A DNA stretch of 64,000 bases from Cercophora sp. LCS_1 (Eukaryota > Ascomycota > Sordariomycetes > Sordariales > Lasiosphaeriaceae): NCBI GenBank assembly GCA_036250225.1, contig JAPZLL010000005.1, positions 496,001-560,000 of the forward strand. The letters run 5' to 3'. A model generated the notes under the pieces. The model did no database searches. It was not told the DNA's origin and saw only the letters and a program-made list of their open reading frames with translations. This document shows positions 11,201 to 22,979 of the stretch, one piece after another. A program made the translations under genes and the position numbers. How positions within the stretch are numbered: position 1 is the first letter of the stretch; each line of letters opens with the position of its first letter.

Positions 11201-12335
11201 GCTGAGTCCGGCAGCTCTAGTTTCTTGACTAGCTGCCCCCGGCCTTGGCCGACGTCTTGGCTGACCGGTTTCCCCAACTTTGCTTCCCCAACTTTTCGGG
11301 ATTGATCCCCAGATCGGCAACGGTTCCCGGGAGGGGCTAACCCACACTGGACGACCTCAGTTCGACAACCAGTGCAGGCCGCCAACTCGCAAGAATTCCT
11401 CAACCGGGATCGCATAGGGGCTGAAAACTAGCGCCTGCATCCCCGGATTTTCGACCGTTTAAGCATAACCACCCTCGCTGGCACCGGTTCTCAACACCCT
11501 CGCGATTCTGCTGCTGGAGACCTCGGCAATCCATGTCGGCTGCCATGCTATCCACACTACCGGAGGCGGGTGCTACGTACCACTCGCCAGCAACCATGCC
11601 CGCCGCCTCTTCCCCGCGCGCACTTGGTCGCACCCCTCACACATGCAAGCGGCGACGATTATAGTCGCAGAGGGGAAGGCGCTCCAAGGATACCATGTCG
11701 GCCCGCCCCTCTTCCTTCTAGGCATCGTTCACAGCGGTGGACGTTTGCCCAACCGCTTCACTGCGCACAGAAGGTTTCTTGGAACGGCGCGACAACGGAG
11801 CTGGGATGAAGCCCACCTTGCGAGAACTTGCTGCGGGGAAACCTGGCCTAGCCAAGCATCAGCGGTCGATTCCCAGCTCCCGCCAAGACGTTGACTAGGC
11901 CATTTGGTCTGCGTCTCCTCACGACGCCGCACCTTGACCGAGGTTGCCTCGGGTTGTCGTCTCTACCCGCAGTGCTTGGTATCCTCTTTGCCGTCAGCCC
12001 GACGCCTGGGCCCAGCGTTTGGTGCTCCGGGCAGAGGCAAATTAGAGCACGCCAATATCAAAGGAGCTGGGAGTCGAGACCCGAGATGAGCAGGGGTGGC
12101 ACATGGGGTGTAGAACACGAGCGTGTGGATATAAAGTGATAATGTTGGCAAGGTGAGAGTAGCGTCACGGCACACGACAGCCGCACTGGTAGAAAAAGGC
12201 GCCATCGCCCCTTGCCCTTTTGCCTGTCCTTCTCTCCGTTCAGAGTTGACGACTCCCGCCACAACACCTTCTTCCTCGCCTTCCTCACTCATCTCCGCTT
12301 TCTATCTGTTGCGTGACGACAAGGGATCTGACGAC
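8239..12335. other. Long gene-free region between AA9 and the MFS transporter
   Basis: This 4.1 kb separates two divergent genes. Its open frames (up to 156 codons) have no recognisable domain and no consistent splice partners. A pyrimidine-rich stretch lies at about 9600-9640, and AT-rich patches at 8885-8935 and 10015-10050. Close to the transporter, TATAAA at 12130-12135 is about 200 bp upstream of its ATG. No tRNA, rRNA or transposon remnant was seen. Confidence 0.55.
8304..8854 (-). promoter_or_regulatory. Candidate promoter of the AA9 gene
   Basis: Read toward the AA9 start at 8238, a TATAA-like element lies at 8326-8333. Between it and the ATG is a perfect 14-bp palindrome, TCTAGATATCTAGA (8304-8317). 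Further upstream, 8824-8833 is the palindrome CCCCGCGGGG, two face-to-face CreA-type sites (SYGGRG). GGCTAA at 8849-8854 matches the XlnR core. This arrangement suits a glucose-repressed, polysaccharide-induced gene. The motifs are short, so chance matches are possible. Confidence 0.4.
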
Positions 12336-14106
12336 ATGTCCTCCAACGGGGAGAAGGAGGCGGCTGCCCACGTCTCAGACAGCGGCGACGTCGAGAACCG
12401 GTCCAAGTCCGACGGGGCTGCCACCCCCGCTGCCGATGACTTCGGCTTCACCGAGAAGGAACAGAAGCGCATCATCCGACGGACCGATCTTCGACTCGTC
12501 CTGACAGTTGGCGTCATGTACTGCATCAGTTTGATGGACAGAACGAACTTGGGCGCGGCGAACATTGCGGGTATGGGGAAAGACTTGATGCTCATCGGGA
12601 ACCGATACGTATGTTGGGATTGCAGCCCAGCTGGAAGACTTGCCGCTAACCGGAGAGGATAGTCCATCATCTCACTGGTGTTCTTCACGACGTACATTGT
12701 CTTCCAGCCGCCTTCAACCGTCATCGTGCGCAAGATTGGTCCCCGCATTCACCTTGGCGCCATCACATTCCTGTGGGGATGCTGCATGATCGGGATGGGC
12801 TTTGTCACTGATTGGAGGCACATGGCCGCGTTGAGAGCCGTACTCGGTATCTTTGAGGCTGGTTAGTTGTCCCCAAATGGCGTTTGTCTTTGAGCTCTCG
12901 AGGAGAGTAGGTGGGCACCGCTGACAGAAGCAGGCTTCTTCCCCAGCGCTGTGTACCTTCTTAGCACGTGGTATACACGATGTGAGTATCAGATCCTTCT
13001 GCCAAACATGGGTTAGGTGGGTTAAAAAATGATAGATGAGCTCGGAGTCCGAAACTCCATTTTCTACATGGTCGGCTGCGTCGCTTCTGCTTTTGCTGGT
13101 ATTATGGCCTATGGCGTAAGGACTCTGTTCAGTTTCCTGTTTTGGTGGCCGCTAACATCATGGAAGATCATGCAAATGGCTGGCATCCGAGGTCTCAACG
13201 GCTGGCAGTGGATTTTCATCATTGAAGGTATCCTCACCGTCGCCGTTGGCATTGGTGGTTACTGGCTCCTCGTCGATTTCCCCGACTCGAAGCGCAATAA
13301 CTGGTCCTTCCTCGGCCAACGCGAGAAGGATTGGGTATGCGCCCGTGTTCACGCCGACAGAGGTGATGTCAAAGTCCCGGCCTTTGATATTTGGGCATAC
13401 CTCAAGTGCGGTAAGGACTGGAAGGTTTGGGCCTACGCCCTGCTCTTTTTCAACACGACGACGACGACCTACGCCCTCGCCTTCTTCATGCCGCTTATCC
13501 TGACGGGCAACATGAAGTTCGATGTTGGTGCAGCACAGTGCCTGGTTGCACCACCATACGCGTTCGCGGGCATCATCATGTTTGTGACTGGGTGGGCGGG
13601 TGACAAGTACAAGCTTAGAGGACCGATCGTGGTATTCAACATGGTGCTGGTTTTGATCGGCCTGCCAATCATGGGATTCCACGAGAACGCGGCTGTGCGG
13701 TACTTTGGCATCTTCTTGGTCACGGCCGGTGCCAACTCGAACGTCCCCGCCGCGATGTCCTACCAGGCCAACAACATCCGTGGTCAGTGGAAGAGGGCTT
13801 TCTGCAGCGCTACATTTGTGTCCTTTGGCGGCATCGGCGGTATTGCTGGCAGCTTGGTCTTCAGAGATCAGGACAAGCCCGGGTACAAGCCTGGTCTCTA
13901 TGCCTGCATCGCGACAAGTCTCTTCAACTTGATCATCGTTACGGTTCTGAGCATTTCGTTTTACATCGAGAACAAGAAGGCGGACAGGGGCGAGAAGGAG
14001 CTTGAGGCTGATGAGGTAAGTCGTGACTTGTGTTTTCGGCGACGACGGCGAAAAGCTAACACCAACACAGGAGGATTTTCAACCTGGATTCCGTTACACC
14101 TATTAA
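12336..14106 (+). CDS. MFS transporter, anion:cation symporter (allantoate permease / Dal5-type) family
   Basis: Six exons: 12336..12608, 12663..12861, 12934..12981, 13036..13115, 13167..14015 and 14071..14106, giving 494 residues. The frame upstream of 12336 is open but lacks an ATG and is treated as leader. The product has a hydrophilic N-terminus and about 12 membrane segments. The first loop reads SLMDRTNLGAANIAG, the D-R-x-N-x-G/A pattern of the ACS family. It continues EAGFFPSAVYLLSTWY, as in Dal5/Tna1-type permeases. Members carry organic anions such as allantoate, nicotinate, pantothenate or biotin precursors; the substrate here cannot be told. Introns are 51-72 nt with good GT-AG ends. 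The gene lies between two cellulolytic genes, but there is no direct evidence that it moves sugars. Confidence 0.88.
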
Positions 14107-14909
14107 GTGAATATGCGATCAGGTTCGCCGGTCGGTTTTGGGTCCATCCCGATGATTGGTCTGGCGCGGTTACGGAGAGCAGGGGGCCTTGTGCATCTGA
14201 ATAGTAGTCAAGGAGAAAGTCGAATATGACGGATTTCAACTCGTGCAAAAAAGAAGTGAAGGCTCAAGGTGACAATAAGGTAGCGATCTGGTGGAGACTC
14301 CACAATGCTTGACGCAGTGTCCGGTCCGGTCTCGCGCGCCTCGGCATCACCGCTTTCCCGTATACCAAGAGATGACAAATGCCCCTCTCCGCCGCCTTTT
14401 GACACTGGCTCCTCCATCTGAACACAGACCCAGGTTCGCGTATGCACGCCCACCTCCGAATACTCCTCATGCGCGCGCGGCCCGTCTGGGACCGAACCCG
14501 CCCAACTTACAGCCGGCACGGGTAATCAATCAGACACAGCAGACAGACAGCAAGGTCAAGTCTATATCCTCTAACAACGGAAATAAATTTACCGCCCCCC
14601 GGCCATCAGGGAAAGGAATAAGAGCCCAATTCTCCGCTATTCGAGGGGTATCAATGCCTCCCCTTTTACACACTATGGCTAAATGGCGTGGTTCCTAGGC
14701 AGAGGTATTACATCTCGGTATAACGTCGAGTACAAGTCGGGTTGGTTTCAGCGGGCTATAAGTCCCGTCGAGGGAGCATGTGAGCGATGGGGCGGGGCTT
14801 GTTTGGTTTGTTTCTGGTGAAAATTGGCTTCGCATCTGATTGCTAGGGGGAGTATAAAGCCTCCTGTCGGCAGGGGAAAGACAGCAGCGATTGCTGGGAT
14901 ATATCGATC
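14107..14909. other. Intergenic, MFS transporter to GH3
   Basis: About 800 bp holds the transporter 3' region and the GH3 promoter. No coding sequence is seen. The promoter motifs are listed separately. Confidence 0.6.
14677..14858 (+). promoter_or_regulatory. Candidate promoter of the GH3 beta-glucosidase
   Basis: TATAAA at 14853-14858 is 51 bp before the ATG. Upstream are GCGGGG (CreA-type) at 14792-14797, a CGG-N10-CCG dyad at 14752-14767 of the kind bound by zinc-cluster dimers, and GGCTAA (XlnR core) at 14677-14682. The order and spacing resemble regulated cellulase promoters. Binding is inferred from motif match only. Confidence 0.45.
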
Positions 14910-17683
14910 ATGACGCCTCTCCTCTCAGCCGTTACGGCCGTGCTGATGGTCGGCCGTGTGACCGTGTCCGCGGCGCCAGATCCATACACGAACGGTTACC
15001 CATCGCCATGGGGGAGCGGCGGGGACGGATGGGACGAGGCTTACGCAAAGGCAAAAGCATTTGTGTCAAAACTCACGCTGGTGGAGAAGGTGAACATCAC
15101 GACGGGGACTGGGTGGGAGGCGGATCGGTGCGTTGGAAACACCGGCTCGGTCGAGAGGCTTGGGTTTCGAGGGATATGTTTGCAGGACGGACCGCTGGGA
15201 ATTCGCTATAGTACGATACCTCCGGAATCCTGGCCAGAGACAAGACGGAAGGGACTTACACGCTGGCAGCTGATCACAACTCGGCCTTCCCGGCTGGCAT
15301 CAACGTGGGCGCGACGTTCAGTCGTCGACTGGCAAGGCTCCGAGGCGAGGCAATGGGCGAGGAGTTTTACGGAAAGGGAATAGACGTTCAGTTGGGCCCA
15401 GCCGCTGGTCCCCTAGGGCGAGTTCCACAGGGCGGGCGGAACTGGGAAGGCTTCAGGCAAGTAGACGCGAAGCTTTTGCTTTGACAGAGCGGCTTAGTCC
15501 TCGTCGCCGAGTGCCGCTGAAGCCCACCGATGACTGACCAGCCAACAGCCCTGACCCATACCTGACAGGCGTTGCGATTGCCGAGACCATCAAGGGCATC
15601 CAAAGCCGGGGCGTGATTGCCTGTGCCAAGCACTACATCCTCAACGAGCAGGAACACTACCGCAACAACATAAGCGTCAAGATCGACGACCGCACCATGC
15701 ACGAGCTCTACCTCTGGCCATTTGCTGACTCGGTAAGAGCCGGTGTTGGGTCTATCATGTGCTCATACAACAGGATCGAGGGCATCTACGCGTGCGAAAA
15801 TAACTACACCATGAACTATCTGCTGAAGAACGAGCTCGGCTTCCAAGGGTTCGTCATGTCAGACTGGGGTGCGCAAAAGACAACCCTTGGGTCTGCGCTC
15901 AACGGGCTCGATTTGGCTATGCCGGGAGACTACATGGGTGGATGGCGACCGCCCTATAACGCTCTGTGGGGTGGTGCCTTGACCGAGGCCGTCATCCGGG
16001 GTGAGGTGCCGCAATGGAGGCTGGACGACATGGTGGTTCGAATCATGGCCGCCATGTACAAAGTCCACACGGGCAACTACACTGATCGGCTCCCTGTAAC
16101 GTTCAGCTCTTGGACGCGTGAGCGCGAAGGGTTTCTTCACCACTCATCCCGCCAGCGTCGACAGGTGGTCAACGAGGGCGTCAATGTGCAGGGCAACCAC
16201 GCCGCGCTCATCCGCGAGATTGGTGCTAAGTCCATCGTCTTGCTCAAGAATGAGAAGTCTGTGCTGCCCTTGAAGAGGCCTGCCTCCATTGCCGTTATCG
16301 GCCGCGATGCCCAGGACGATCCCGGTGGCCCAAATGCATGCTCCGAGAGGGCATGCATCAACGCCACAGTTGCCATGGGATGGGGCTCTGGCACGGCCGA
16401 ATTTCCCTACCTCGTCTCTCCTTCTACGGCCATCAAGATCAAAGCTGCGGCTGACGGCTCAACCTTCATCAACACCGTATCCAACTGGGATCTTCCAACA
16501 GCCAGGGCCGTCGCCAGCAATGCGTCTGTAGCCGTGGTTTGCGTCACCGCCCACGCCGGCGAGGAGTTTGTACGGGTGGACGGGAATGCGGGCGATCGCA
16601 ACAACCTAACCCTCTGGGACAACGGGGAAGAGCTGATTAAGGCCGTGGCGAGCGCCAACCCGAACACCATCGTCGTTCTCCACACGGCTGGGCCGGTCGC
16701 GCTGCAGTTCGCAAAGAACCATCCCAACGTCAGCGCAATTCTCTGGGCAGGCTACCCTGGCCAGGAATCCGGCAACTCGCTTGTCGACGTCCTGTACGGC
16801 AAGACCAACCCGCAGGGTCGATCCCCGTTTACATGGGCCGAGAAGCCGGAGGACTACGGCACCGAGCTGATGTTTCGCGCACCGGACTTGCGAAACCCGG
16901 AGCAGTCATTCAACGAGGGTGTGTTTATCGACTATCGACACTTCCAGAAAGCCGGCATCGCGCCAACATATGAGTTCGGGTTTGGTCTGAGCTACACCAC
17001 CTTTGAGTACAAGGGCCTAAAGATTGCTGTCAATGGTGCAAACGACAGCGTTACCGCAGACCAGGTAGTCATGGAGGGTCTGACAGAGCCGGCGCCCGTA
17101 TTCGGGACCGTCAACAGAAGCGTTGCTGCAAACTTACCGCCTCCTGGCTTTTCTAAAATCCAGCCGTACGTCTACCCATGGCTGAGCGGGTCAAATGCGA
17201 CGGTTGGACCCAACCCTGGTCTGACGGTAACATCTGCGACGAATGGATCAAGCCAGCCGATACTGCCAGCCGGAGGTGCTCCGGGAGGAAACCCCGGTTT
17301 GTATGAGATTCTATATGTGGTCTCAGCCGAGGTGACAAACACCGGGGAAGTAGCAGGCGTCGAGATTCCCCAGCTGGTAAGTTATACTTACGCCCGTGGT
17401 GAAAACGATTACTCACTGTCCGTTCCAGTACCTGCAACTCGGCGGCGAGGAGAACCCCTGGGGTGTTCTTCGAGGATTTGACGAGCTATCACTCGCCGCT
17501 GGCGAAACAAAAACCGTCACCTTCGAGCTGTCGAGGAGAGACATTAGCAACTGGAATATAACCAGCCAGAACTGGGAGATTTGGCCCAAGGAAAAGATTG
17601 TTTTTGTTGGGTCGAGCTCGGCCATCATTAGACTCAACTCAACACTACCGCCGCCCCCCGGCATGACATGGATTCCAAACTGA
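14910..17683 (+). CDS. Secreted GH3 beta-glucosidase
   Basis: Exons are 14910..15210, 15270..15456, 15549..17376 and 17429..17683, giving 856 residues. Intron 2 (15457-15548) has a GC donor, CAG|GCAAGT; only this splice restores the family sequence GGRNWEGFSPDPYLTG. A signal peptide covers about the first 20 residues (ending near TVSAAP). The GH3 N-domain contains CLQDGPLG, CAKHYILNEQE and the nucleophile Asp268 in VMSDWG. The C-domain contains GEEF..DGN, placing Glu501 as the likely acid/base. A fibronectin III-like domain ends the protein (WGVLRGFDELSL.AGET). Many N-glycosylation sites occur. The enzyme splits cellobiose and short cello-oligosaccharides to glucose outside the cell. Size and order match the large fungal GH3 beta-glucosidases. 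Confidence 0.94.
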
Positions 17684-18091
17684 TCGCACGACTACATTGG
17701 CAGCACCAGAGGGATCAGGCAGGGCTGGACAACGATATCAGAGAGTGACTGGGACAATAAAATAAACTCCAAATCCTGATCGCATTGCCAAATCGACAAC
17801 CGCGTTGAAGCAGCCGTTCAAGCAACTATCGATGGTGTATCAAGCCAAACTCCGTCTTGCCCCCCATATTGGTAAGTTGATGACCATGACCCAAAATTGC
17901 AAACGCCTGATGAATGCCTTGCAATGGTCATTTTCCGAAACCCTCATTTTCCCCATATGCCCTTCCCTCGTTGAGATCACAATGCAAATCTGAAAAATGA
18001 CGCCTCTGTCTGCCCCTTCTACTAATGTTGAACGTGGCCCCTCCTCTTTCTATTACACATCCGAGCAATCCCCGGCTGCAAACCTCGCTCA
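17684..18091. other. Intergenic, GH3 to SHMT (convergent)
   Basis: About 400 bp between two convergent 3' ends. Nothing beyond presumed 3' untranslated regions is seen. Confidence 0.6.
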
Positions 18092-19730
18092 TTAGAGCCC
18101 GGCATCGACTCTCCAGCCCTCAACGGGAAGAGGGAATGTGTGGCACCATTCCTTGATCTCCTCCTTGAGCTCATTGATGCGTTGCACCTCGCCGCTGGCA
18201 ACCTTGACCCTGAAGTCCTTGAGCTTGTTGGCCTCCTTGGGAAGGCCGGCCTGGATCTCCTTGCAAAGCTTGATGCTTTCATCAATGTAGAGGGCGACCT
18301 TCTCAAAGTCAGCCTCGCCGAAGCCACGGCTAGTCATGGCCGGAGTGCCGATGCGGAGACCACCGGGGGTCAGAGCACTCTTGTCACCGGGCACGCTGTT
18401 CTTGTTGCAGGCAATATTGATCTGTTCAAGGATTGCCTCGACACGAGCGCCGTCAAGGCTCAAGGGGCGGAGATCCAAGAGGACCATGTGTGAGTCGGTG
18501 CCGTTGGACACCAGCTTGTGCCCGAGCTCCTTGAACTTGTTTTCAAGAGCCTTGGCGTTGGTAACCACCTTCTCCTGGTAGGCCTTGAACTCGGGAGTCG
18601 CAGCCTGCTTGAGGGCAACCGCAAGAGCGGTGATGGTGTGATTGTGAGGGCCACCTTGGTGACCGGGAAAGACCGAAAAGTTGATCTTGTCCTCAAGGTC
18701 ATAGAGTGTCTCCTTGCCTGTCTTGGCGTCGGTCGACCTCACACCTCTGCGGAAGAAGATCATGGCACCACGGGGGCCACGGAGCGACTTGTGGGTAGTT
18801 GTGGTGACAACATCGGCGTACTCAAAAGGCGAGGGGATCACGCCAGCGGCAACGAGGCCAGAGATATGCGCGATGTCGACAACGAGGTAGGCGCCAACAG
18901 AGTCAGCGATCTTGCGCATGCGAGCGTAGTCAATCAGGCGGCAGTAAGCCGAGGTACCCGCGACCAAGATCTTGGGGCGGAAGAGCTGGGCATTCTTCTC
19001 GAGCTGGTCATAGTCGATAATGCCGGTCTCAAGGTCAACGCGGTAGGGCATGGTCTCAAAATAGGTAGAGACGGCCGAGATTCTTCGTCGTGGTCAGTGT
19101 CTGTCTTGCCAAAGAAAGAAAGAAAGAAAGAAAGAATCACTCACTTGCGCTGAGGAGTCTGGTAGCCGTGGCTCAAATGGCCACCGTGAGGGAGGTCCAA
19201 GCCCATCAGTCTGCCATGAGGAGGCATAATAGCCTGGTAGACTTGAAGGTTGGCAGGGCTGCCGCTCAAGCACTGGACATTGACACCCCACTTGGCTGAA
19301 TCAAGATTGAAGGCAGCAAGGGCACGGTTCTGGCAGAGCGTCTCAATCTGATCGATGTGTTGGTTGCCACCATAGTAGCGGGCACCCGGGTAACCCTCAG
19401 AGTACTTGTTGGACATGGGGGAGCCGAGCGCGTCGAAGACGGCCCGGGAGGTGACATTCTCGGAGGCGATGAGGATAATGGACTCTCGCTGGCGCTGGAT
19501 CTCATGTTTCTGGACAGGCGTGTGAGCGACCTTACTCCAGCAGCGGGAGGACTGGTAAACTCACCATGATCTCGGCGACCTCAGGGTCGGAGTCAATCAG
19601 AGACTTTTCCAGCAGCTAAAAGCGGTGAGTCAGTGATCGTCCTGTCAGAGGACGAGGAAGGTGAAGTGCGAACCTCCTTATGGGACTGCGAGAGGGCGTA
19701 GGTTGCGCCATTGGTGCCGTCGGACGCCAT
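18092..19730 (-). CDS. SHM2: Serine hydroxymethyltransferase, cytosolic
   Basis: Exons are complement(19674..19730, 19565..19615, 19145..19509, 18092..19082), giving 487 residues. The start, MASDGTNGATYALSQSH, lacks a mitochondrial presequence, so the cytosolic form is inferred. Family blocks include ENVTSRAV near the N-terminus, NKYSEGYPGARYYGG, SGSPANLQVY, the PLP lysine Lys256 in TTTTHKSLRG, and FPGHQGGPHNH. The enzyme interconverts serine plus tetrahydrofolate with glycine plus 5,10-methylenetetrahydrofolate, feeding one-carbon units to purine, thymidylate and methionine synthesis. In Neurospora the cytosolic enzyme is the formate-requiring locus. Intron 3 carries an (AAAG)6 repeat, read as a pyrimidine tract on the coding strand. 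Intron 1 has an unusual GTTCGC donor. Confidence 0.94.
19111..19136. repeat. (AAAG)6 microsatellite in SHMT intron 3
   Basis: Six AAAG units plus AA lie within the intron spanning 19083-19144. On the coding strand this is a TTTC tract between the donor and the CTGAC branch-like site, so it could act as a polypyrimidine tract. Length is likely variable between strains. Confidence 0.9.
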
Positions 19731-21680
19731 TATTGTTTATTGTGATGCTGACTTGGGTATCTGGAGGTGCAAATATCTGCTGGAGGTAAACAGGAAAGTT
19801 TTTGGTCGAAACAAGAAACCGGCGAAACTTAAAAGGATGGCGGGACAGGAGATGGAGGGGAGAAAATTGTCGACCCCACCAAAAAAACCACCCACCAAGC
19901 ACAATGCGGGGCATTGTAGCCCGGAACCGGGGAAGCCAGAGGCAGGATGCTTGCATGTCCGAAGGTGTGCAAGTAACGGGGATTTAACAGCAAGCTCGAG
20001 GGTGCAATGTGGTGATGGTAGCGACGAAGATTGAGTCTCAGACAAGAACTTCAGCTACCTGAAACCCCAGAGATTTGGGCCATCTAAAGATCGGTTGCAA
20101 GCTACCTATCCGGGGACTTTGGGCCTGACCGTTGCGCTTCGTTCCGTATCGGACGAGAGTTCCCCGTTGTTGTCGGCCGGCATCGGACTCCGAGGATTTG
20201 TTCCCTTCCGAGTCAATGATAAAATCCATACACTGAATCCGGCCTACCGGTCTCAGTGGGCGGGCTTGTTTTTCAACACGTAGGAAGGTAATATCTGTAG
20301 TGCTGAGAACAACATCCCAAGGCCTCCAGAATCTTTTTTTGAGGCATTGAAATATTTTGTGAGCCGATCCTTTCTAGAGGCATATATCCTTCCGTATTTT
20401 TCTGGCGTGCGGTTTTTGGTCAGGAATTTGCCATCCAAGCCAGTGGCAACAGCAGAGTCCAACCACAGAAAGCCCCCAAAATCGTTCTATCAGATGGGCA
20501 AACCTCGGAACGCCGAGAAACGGTCGGAGGCGCTCTGAAGACGCTCGGCTAACAGAGGGCCCAATCGCTTGTGTTCAAGTGCTGAGAGGCAGGAGAAGCA
20601 AAAAACCGTTCTCGAGTCTCTGATGACCGATTCAATGTGCCAGGGGATTGCCCTGCTGTGATGGAGTGTCCACAGCACCAATTCCGGTTTTTCGGATTGG
20701 AGAATGTGCATGAATCACGAGCGCCTGCAAGGTACCTGCGTTTGGTGCTTGACATGGAACGGGATGCAGTTGCACCAGCCGGCCAGGTGGTGTCGATGCT
20801 TGCTGGGAGGTGAGAGAGGTTGCGTTGTTGCATCGGTAGAGTAGCTGCCGCTGAGCTTTGGGAAGGCAGTGTTTACAGCGCATTCGCTGTCAGCCCCTTG
20901 GATGACCAAGAGCGGCTGTGGGACTTTGGCGATGAATCGGTAGGAGCCCTCAAGGAACTCTGAAGGAACTTTGGGCCGAGGCGAGCTTTCTCGTTGAGGG
21001 GTTCGTGGCTCCGTCTGTTGCACACCTGGGGCAGCTGATGGTGCAAGTCCACGTGGATGTCTAGATGTAACGACCTAATTGACAACTCCTCGGTAGCCAT
21101 GGCCAAAACAAGAAATCGGGACAGAAGTCAGCATCTCAAGGTTGCGTGCATGCGGAGCGAGGAAAGGCTATCGGTATCTTTGCGCACAAATCGCTGAAAA
21201 CGCCGCAAAGTCAAACGAAGAATATTCAACACGTTCTGGATGGGTTTGGGTACCAAGAGTACGCGGCACCACAAAGGCTGAGACTCTTCTGACAGCCGTT
21301 GACGGACATCAGGAGTCACGCACCACACTCGCCAAGCATCGGTTGCTGGGTGCACTTGGGCCTTGGCTGACAGGCCCCTTCCCCGCGCCACGTTACGCAG
21401 CACGAATCCGGCAGGCTGCAAGCCGAGCTGCGTCATTGGGTGCAGGCAAGAGTCAACGTGAACGGACCACTCGGATCGACGCGCCTCCACTCGCCCCTTC
21501 GTCTGGGCCTACCTCCACGCCACCCCAGAGCTTCCCCGTCTCCGTCCTCTCTCTTCCTTATCAATACGCAACCACTCCACAACATCTCTCCATCAACACC
21601 ATCATCCCGCGCGCATCTGCTATCGCCGTTCATTTGACCAACTTATTTCCCTTCATTCACCATCTCTCAAGCTGCCCAGC
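19731..21680. other. Divergent intergenic region, SHMT / proteinase A
   Basis: Nearly 2 kb between two divergent start codons. Frames are short and unconvincing on both strands. A C-rich and pyrimidine-rich stretch at 21480-21680 precedes the proteinase A ATG and probably includes its leader. I see no RNA gene. Confidence 0.55.
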
Positions 21681-22979
21681 ATGAAGGGTGCTTTGCTGAC
21701 GGCAGCCGTGCTGCTCGGCGGCTCCGCCCAGGCAGCTGTCCACAAGCTCAAGCTCAAGAAGGTGCCCCTGGCTGAACAGCTTGTATGTACAATCGCCTCG
21801 TCGATTAATTGCGATCGCTAACCGAAACTTCTCAGGAATCCGTTCCTATCGATGTCCAGGTGCAACGCCTCGGTCAGAAGTACATGGGCGTTCGCCCGCA
21901 AACCCATACCGATGCCGTCTTCAACGGCATGCAGGTTGAGGCCAAGGGCAACCATCCCGTCCCCATTTCGAACTTCATGAACGCTCAATGTAAGTCTGAA
22001 TAACCATTGTCTGTTGACATTGCCGGCTAATTGTTTCCCAGACTTCTCCGAAATCTCGATCGGAACGCCTCCCCAGACCTTTAAGGTTGTCTTGGACACC
22101 GGCAGCTCCAATCTTTGGGTACCATCCACGGAATGTGGTTCCATAGCATGCTACCTCCACACAAAGTACGACTCGTCAGCCTCATCTACCTACAAGCCCA
22201 ACGGGACGAATTTCGCCATCCAATACGGATCCGGTAGCTTGAGTGGCTTTATGTCTCAGGATGTCCTCCGCATTGGCGACATCACCATCCAAGGCCAAGA
22301 TTTCGCAGAAGCCACGAATGAGCCCGGGCTCGCGTTTGCCTTCGGCCGGTTCGACGGAATTCTCGGACTTGGCTATGATACCATCTCGGTGAACCATGCA
22401 GTCCCACCTTTTTACAAGATGGTCGAGCAGAAGTTAATTGACGAGCCCGTCTTTGCCTTCTACCTCGCCGATGAGGCTGGTCAATCCGAAGTGACTTTCG
22501 GCGGAGTCGACCAAAGCAAGTTCAAAGGCAAGCTGACTAGTATACCTCTCCGACGCAAGGCCTACTGGGAGGCCGACTGGGACGCGCTCAGCTACGGCTC
22601 AGAGACCGCCGACCTTGATGGACATGGCATCATCTTTGACACCGGCACGTCGCTGATTGCGATCCCTTCGCAGCTTGCGGAGATGCTGAACGCTAAGATT
22701 GGTGCCAAGAAGGGCTATAATGGGCAGTACACCGTCGATTGCGCGAAGCGTGCTTCTCTTGCAGATGTCACATTCGCCATTGCTGGGCATAACTTCACAC
22801 TCGGCCCCGAGGACTACATCCTTGAGATGTCTGGAACTTGCCTCTCCAGCTTCATGGGTATGGATTTCCCGGCACCCACAGGGCCGCTCGCTATCCTTGG
22901 CGATGCTTTCCTCCGGAAATACTACAGCGTCTACGACCTTGGAAAGCACCAGGTCGCTATTGCTGAGGCCAAGCGTTAG
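21681..22979 (+). CDS. PEP4: Vacuolar aspartic protease (proteinase A, pepsin family A1)
   Basis: Exons are 21681..21782, 21836..21989 and 22042..22979, giving 397 residues. Introns are 53 and 52 nt. A signal peptide (MKGALLTAAVLLGGSAQA) is followed by a propeptide starting HKLKLKKVPL. The mature protease has catalytic Asp104 in VLDTGSSNLW and Asp285 in IFDTGTSLI, with the flap Tyr in IQYGSGS. The YFSEISIGTPPQ block is typical of yeast Pep4 and Neurospora/Aspergillus PEP-4. There is no GPI signal or Ser/Thr-rich tail, so the vacuolar rather than yapsin type is favoured. It matures itself and other vacuolar hydrolases and serves autophagy and nitrogen recycling. Confidence 0.95.

Noticed and set aside
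12153..12335. N-terminal extension of the MFS transporter
   Set aside because: The frame is open but has no ATG before 12336 and the extra residues do not resemble the family.
8239..17683. A secondary-metabolite or single co-transcribed cluster
   Set aside because: No backbone enzyme or tailoring genes. The AA9, transporter and GH3 genes are monocistronic and not all in one orientation.
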